Source: Annulohypoxylon bovei var. microspora (taxonomy: Eukaryota > Ascomycota > Sordariomycetes > Xylariales > Hypoxylaceae). Taken from it: a stretch of 64,000 nt of DNA. The notes beneath the pieces were generated by a model. The model saw nothing but the letters and a program-made list of their open reading frames with translations, did no database searches and was not told where the DNA came from. The position numbers and the translations under genes are program-made. Positions within the stretch are counted from its first letter, which is position 1. Each line of letters begins with the position of its first letter. Shown piece by piece: positions 59,801 to 64,000 of the stretch. The stretch lies in the NCBI GenBank assembly GCA_022836615.1, contig MU405240.1, positions 186,001 to 250,000 on the forward strand, in the 5' to 3' direction.

Positions 59801-60519
59801 CATCGAAAATGACATCGGCGAAACCTTCATTTAGGACTCCTGTTTTACAGATGAATTTGATGTCGCTCCCACCTACGATCCTGGGTTCGTCTTTGACCCA
59901 CTTGTCCCGGGGACATCCACCACCTACCTGATTATATCATGATCGTTGAGCTGGCGTCTCGGCCAAGAGTCTTTTCAAAGTAGCGGGTGATCTTCCGAAT
60001 ATAGGAATTCATCACTCACTATAATAATTTATTTGAAGTTTAGTGGTAACTCTTAAGTTACGAAGTTGATGCTGCAAAATTACCTAGACACGTTACTTTG
60101 AGATTTTGCATCAAGGAATGAGTGATCGAACCGAATAAGATGCCAAGTATTACAAAGTTTACGACCTAACTGACTAGAGAAAATGTCACATTCTATTGAA
60201 TTTGAAGAATATAATATTTCGGGTTGATCTAATGGACAAGTGGTTTTTTCTGTGAAAAGGCAGATGATAGATAGAGGCGTAGGAATAAGAAAAAAGAAGC
60301 TATATGTACCCAGGTACCTATTTTAGCATGTGGTTTACAAGGAATATCGAGCTAAGTGGGGGAACGGATAATCGCATTATGTAACTAGTCCGGTCCGGTA
60401 GGTACCTGCAACTACTCGGCCGGTCGGGTAGCTGCTTACCTTCTTGGGAATTTTCCTTACATACTTCGTCAGCCTCAACGCCGTCATAAAAGCTAGTCGG
60501 CGCCATTTGTATAAGCAGG
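56813..60519. other. Long divergent intergenic region
   Basis: 3.7 kb between the divergent bHLH gene and UBA4. It holds a possible decayed gene at 59,270-60,011 and a 10-bp tandem repeat ACTTACAATA at 58,875-58,894. The 58,700-59,250 part is AT-rich with many AGTTA/TAACT words and TACCTA motifs. I see no intact gene. Confidence 0.55.
59270..60011 (-). pseudogene. Decayed protein-coding gene, family unknown
   Basis: Several minus-strand stretches read like coding sequence but lie in different frames and are broken by stops. From 60,011: MNSYIRKITRYFEKTLGRDA; further on IVGGSDIKFICKTGVLNEGF; then KPKLIYYAAYELDIVSLAKF; then VPCANIVLEDMHSDYGPDDT and LGEIAADAKNLKLEGPILER. Some breaks could be introns, but I could not place convincing splice sites throughout, and two stops are inside otherwise good stretches. 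The base composition is more balanced than its AT-rich surroundings. I could not name the family. It might be a live multi-exon gene or a relic. Confidence 0.4.
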
Positions 60520-61998
60520 ATGGACTCAATATCCAATAAAGCCGACCAACTCCGCGACAAGATCATACAGGCCGAGAAAGAACTTCAAGATCTACGAAGG
60601 CAACTGACGGAGCTCGAGTCATCCTGTCTTAATGGGAATGCAGACCAAGGGTTCGGCTCAGCATCAGATCCTGACAATTCCACCGAAGCCCTACCCGAGT
60701 GGAAGTGGCCGATGAAAGAGGAAGAGTATTCCCGTTACGGCCGTCAGCTCATTTTACCAACAGTTGGCATTAAAGGCCAACTGCATCTCAAGTCTACTGC
60801 TGTATTAATAGTCGGTGCCGGAGGTTTGGGATGTCCAGCAGCTGCATATTTAGCTGGTGCGGGAGTCGGCACGCTTGGTGTCGTCGATGGCGACACTGTG
60901 GAAATCTCCAATCTGCATCGCCAGATCGCACATAGCACTTCGAGGGTTGGGATGATGAAGGTAGACAGCCTGATCGAGTACTGCCAAGGACTTAATCCGA
61001 ACGTGGCGTACATCCCCCACAGGGAACATCTTACACCCCAAAATGCCGAAAGCATTGTTTCCAAGTATGACTTGGTTCTCGATTGCACAGATCATCCGAC
61101 ATCCCGGTACCTAATATCTGACATCTGTGTCTTGCTGCAGAAGACGCTCGTCTCCGCGTCCGCTCTACGGACAGACGGACAGCTGATTGTCTTAAATAAC
61201 CCCCCAGCAGCTCAAGGTTCCACAGATGGCGGTCCATGCTACCGCTGCGTTTTCCCCAAGCCACCTCCCGCTGATAGCGTAGTTAGTTGCGGCGAAGGTG
61301 GAATACTAGGGCCGGTCGTGGGTGTTATGGGGGTGCTACAAGCGCTTGAGGCTATCAAAATCATTGTTATCGGAATCGGAATCGGAATCGGGAAGGAAGC
61401 AAGCTCGATACCAAAAGAGCCGGTCACCCCGACTTTACTTCTGTTCTCGGCTACTTCTGCTACGCCATTCCGCTCGATCAGGATGAGAAGCCGGAGACCT
61501 AACTGCTTCGCCTGTTCTTCTGGCTCGACGCTGACCCTGAAAGAGCTTAGCTCAGGCTTGTTAGATTACGTCCAGTTCTGCGGAGTTACTTCACCAGTCA
61601 ACATATTGAAGCCCGAGGAAAGAATCACCGCCACAGAGTATAACAATATTATAGCGAATCAATCTGATAAGAAACACCTACTACTGGATGTCCGCGAAAA
61701 GGAGCATTTTAATATTGCCAGCATACCAGGCGCGATCAATGTGCCATTCTCGACATTGCAATCTCGTAATAAGTCGACAAGTGATGACGAGAGTCCAAGG
61801 CCAGGATACATACCGGAATCGCTCCCAGCCGATGCAGCAATATATACCGTCTGTCGGGTGGGAAATGATTCGCAGTTAGTAGCTCAGAGGTTGAAAGAAC
61901 TGGGCCTGGATAAGAGTGGAGGACGCTTCGTGGGTGACATCAAAGGTGGTATGCTTGCCTGGAAGCACGAAGTCGATAAAACAATGCCTTTCACATAA
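60520..61998 (+). CDS. uba4: UBA4/MOCS3, E1-like and rhodanese protein for tRNA thiolation
   Basis: Activates the ubiquitin-like protein Urm1 (and by family, MoaD-type proteins) by C-terminal adenylation and sulfur transfer, supplying sulfur for 2-thiouridine in tRNA anticodons. Single exon, 492 residues. A coiled-coil segment at 8-33 precedes the E1-like domain. The nucleotide site is GAGGLGCPAA near 99, and the SNLHRQ motif is near 130. Zinc-binding cysteines are at 240, 243, 329 and 332. The E1-type cysteine is C257 in SCGEGGILGP. The rhodanese domain covers about 365-490, with its catalytic cysteine C445 in CRVGNDS. An IGIGIGIG insert near residue 284-291 comes from a hexanucleotide repeat. 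It converges with PAM17, 285 bases apart. Confidence 0.95.
   Translation: MDSISNKADQLRDKIIQAEKELQDLRRQLTELESSCLNGNADQGFGSASDPDNSTEALPEWKWPMKEEEYSRYGRQLILPTVGIKGQLHLKSTAVLIVGAGGLGCPAAAYLAGAGVGTLGVVDGDTVEISNLHRQIAHSTSRVGMMKVDSLIEYCQGLNPNVAYIPHREHLTPQNAESIVSKYDLVLDCTDHPTSRYLISDICVLLQKTLVSASALRTDGQLIVLNNPPAAQGSTDGGPCYRCVFPKPPPADSVVSCGEGGILGPVVGVMGVLQALEAIKIIVIGIGIGIGKEASSIPKEPVTPTLLLFSATSATPFRSIRMRSRRPNCFACSSGSTLTLKELSSGLLDYVQFCGVTSPVNILKPEERITATEYNNIIANQSDKKHLLLDVREKEHFNIASIPGAINVPFSTLQSRNKSTSDDESPRPGYIPESLPADAAIYTVCRVGNDSQLVAQRLKELGLDKSGGRFVGDIKGGMLAWKHEVDKTMPFT
61369..61392. repeat. ATCGGA hexanucleotide repeat inside UBA4
   Basis: Three copies of ATCGGA and a fourth ending in G, in frame, coding for an Ile-Gly run in the E1-like domain. 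It adds a few residues at a position that is variable between Uba4 proteins. Confidence 0.9.
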
Positions 61999-62283
61999 CC
62001 CTTCATGTCCAACAATGCACATAACAGTTCAACGCCAGTATGGAAGAGAGATTCCATTCCAAATCCATATCCGTTCCTGCTGCTGTTGATACATAGGAGG
62101 GAGAGTACCAGTACCGAACGCCAGCCCATTCATTTCTGTAGCTTTTGCTTTTTACGGTGAGATATACCCTCTCAATAACAAGCCGACAAACTCGTAAAAG
62201 TGCGAAGGCATGTGAATTGCACGTTCCCTTCCTTACCATTTTCTCCCTTCCGTTTAGCCCATCCCCGGAGACGTTCCCGGCCC

Positions 62284-63093
62284 TCAGACGAAGCTTGTGC
62301 GCTTCTTGTTGAACGCCCTTTGGTCCTTTAACCACTGCCTGTAACCCGCCACACTAGAGATCTTCTCGCCGTAGAAATCAGGAACTGAGGGACATATTCT
62401 CATTAGCAAATCCAAATCTTTACAACTTGACCTAGATCCTTAAAAAGGTGACTCACCAGCATTCCCGCTCAGGGAACTGTTGCTAGGATCCACTCTGTTC
62501 TTCTTGATGCGCGCAAAGAACTCGGATTCCTTGATCGCCATCGGCTTCTTGACGCCTCGCTTGAACGTGTAGAACAGCGCCGAACCCAAGCTCGGCCCTG
62601 CCAGCCAGCCCAGCCCCGCGAAGCTCAGGGTCATTATCCCCAGTGCGAAGAACGGGTCCATCGGGACCTTGCTCAACAGCCAGTCCATATCCATATTCAC
62701 CAGTAGCAGAGCGCCCGCCGAGCCGCCGACGGCCATCGTGAAGAGGCCGCTGACCAGCTGGAAGCGTCGCCGCGTCTTGCGAAGGATGAAGAAGGTGTTC
62801 CAATCGAGAGCGGGCGCCGAAGGTTCTGCGGCGGCGGGGGAGGCCGTGGTGGAGGCATGACGACGAGCTGCAGCAAATTGGCACTGCAGGCGCGCAGGTC
62901 TTCTAGCGATCGGTTGAGTCCTGGTCGAGGAGATCGGCTTCGTGGTGCGAGCCGCGGCGCATTGTCGTTGGGCCAGAGACGATGCCAGCGATGAGTACGG
63001 GCAAGTTGCCCCTCTCTTGAATGCGACCTGCAGCTTGAGGCCGCGGGTGCCTAGGGCGCCGACGCGCGTCGCTGTCGTTGCGGGAGTCAACAT
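62284..63093 (-). CDS. pam17: Presequence translocase motor subunit PAM17
   Basis: Inner mitochondrial membrane protein that organises the TIM23-associated import motor. Exon 1 is 63093-62457 and exon 2 is 62384-62284, joined by a GT-AG intron; 245 residues. The long basic, Ala/Ser/Arg-rich N-terminus (about 90 residues) is a mitochondrial targeting sequence. The conserved domain starts at LDWNTFFILRKTRRRFQ near residue 96. Two membrane helices follow at about 113-133 and 148-174. The C-terminal part after the intron, VPDFYGEKISSVAGYRQWLK, is strongly conserved in Pam17, which confirms the splice. Exon 1 alone would give a false end. UBA4 converges on it. Confidence 0.94.
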
Positions 63094-64000
63094 TGCATCG
63101 GTTGTCGTCCGCTAATTCTACGACAGTGCATTAAACAGTACGTTTAGAGTGGAGAGGGTTTTTTTCGTTGTCGCTTGAAGAACTGTCGAAGCTAATATCG
63201 AAGCTTGACGTCGGTTAAGTCGAAAAGGCTTCTTCAAAGCTCGAGCCACAGTGGGGCTTTTTAGCCAGAAAAGCATGGGCCACTTTGACAGGTCTCGATT
63301 GATGCATATCGAACAGCTTGGATAAATACATATTAGTAATTACCTCACAACCTTTCGACGCTCCACGCTCGACATCTTTTCGAACACTTCATCAACATAC
63401 TTTTATGAGACTAGAAAAACATAATCAGTTGGTTTTCCTAATTCGCTGTTTGATAAAAAGAGTGGATATTCCAACTTCGAGTTGACTATGAATCACTCAA
63501 CTATTATTTGTCTAAGACTGACTTGGACAATGTTGTATGACCAAGAAGTTGACTTAGATCATCATCCAAAGATCAGATAATAAATCAAACAGAGTGGACG
63601 AAGGCAAGCACATAATTGTTCGGTAATATCTAGTTGTAGGTTTTCATGTACCGGCCACGGTTTTCCTTTGGCGGTAACTAGGTAGGTAGGTAGGTGTTAA
63701 GATCACCATATATCTTTCTCAGTACGCCAGAAACGTGGACTTCGCACACTCTTCAACCAGAACACACGATATCTAATCAAGCCAAATATCAAAATTCTAT
63801 TCTTATCAGAAGCATCCACGAATTGATTCTACTTCCGGGCTACTCACCTACAAAAGAAGCATAAAATCGAACCGAAATTTTCTAGCTTGTCTCGCTACCC
63901 GCATCTTAGCCATGCTGTAATTCTTCCTTCGCATTGCTTTCATATTGTGGGAGGTTCATCTGGCACTTTGTGCAGCTGTTATGGCTAATATGATCTTGAA
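63094..64000. other. Upstream region of PAM17, to window end
   Basis: About 900 bases with no gene seen. The first 50 bases should hold the PAM17 leader. A TAGGTAGGTAGGTAGG repeat lies at 63,679-63,694. Confidence 0.55.

Overview
This window is nuclear DNA from a filamentous ascomycete (Pezizomycotina, most likely a Sordariomycete). The signs are short GT...AG introns of about 50-80 nt with CTAAC/CTGAC branch points, fungal-type orthologues (MPH1, MEX67, NUC-1/Pho4-like, PAM17, UBA4, SRC1/HEH, fungal complex I and mitoribosome subunits), and an AT-rich block produced by repeat-induced point mutation (RIP). No tRNA, rRNA or CRISPR was found.

Layout. 1-9.3 kb is the most accessory part: an NRPS-like carboxylate reductase (A-T-R) and a family GH15 glycosidase, both on the minus strand and intron-rich, separated by AT-rich spacers. 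11.4-24.1 kb is dense housekeeping: an F-box protein ending in a CaaX box, a TAF3/TAF8-type histone-fold protein and TAF7 head to head, mitoribosomal mL54, complex I NDUFB10, and a nucleolin/Gar2-like protein. 24.1-34.7 kb is a gene-poor island holding a 5.8 kb Ty1/copia LTR retrotransposon (27,831-33,646) with two 237-bp LTRs and an AAAAC target duplication, reduced by RIP to almost pure A+T. 34.7-64 kb is again core genome: a fungal membrane protein of unknown role, MPH1 and MEX67 head to head, a kelch-like membrane protein, the inner nuclear membrane protein SRC1/HEH, a NUC-1/Pho4-like bHLH factor, UBA4, and PAM17.

How the genes relate. There are no operons. Neighbouring genes share functional themes (two TFIID-type subunits head to head; three mitochondrial proteins spread through the window), but most links are positional only. 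Exon boundaries were worked out by reading frames and splice sites by eye; each is stated so that it can be checked against RNA data.

Most interesting: (1) the RIP pattern in the copia element, where over about 3.5 kb nearly every plus-strand C outside CpG is gone while G is kept in many contexts; (2) an SRC1 gene whose strongest splice-site pair gives a short protein, while the full-length protein needs a weaker overlapping donor or acceptor, recalling yeast SRC1; (3) an F-box protein with a C-terminal CIVM prenylation motif; (4) a GC-AG intron in the NUC-1-like gene; and (5) a decayed, unrecognised gene near 59.3-60.0 kb.
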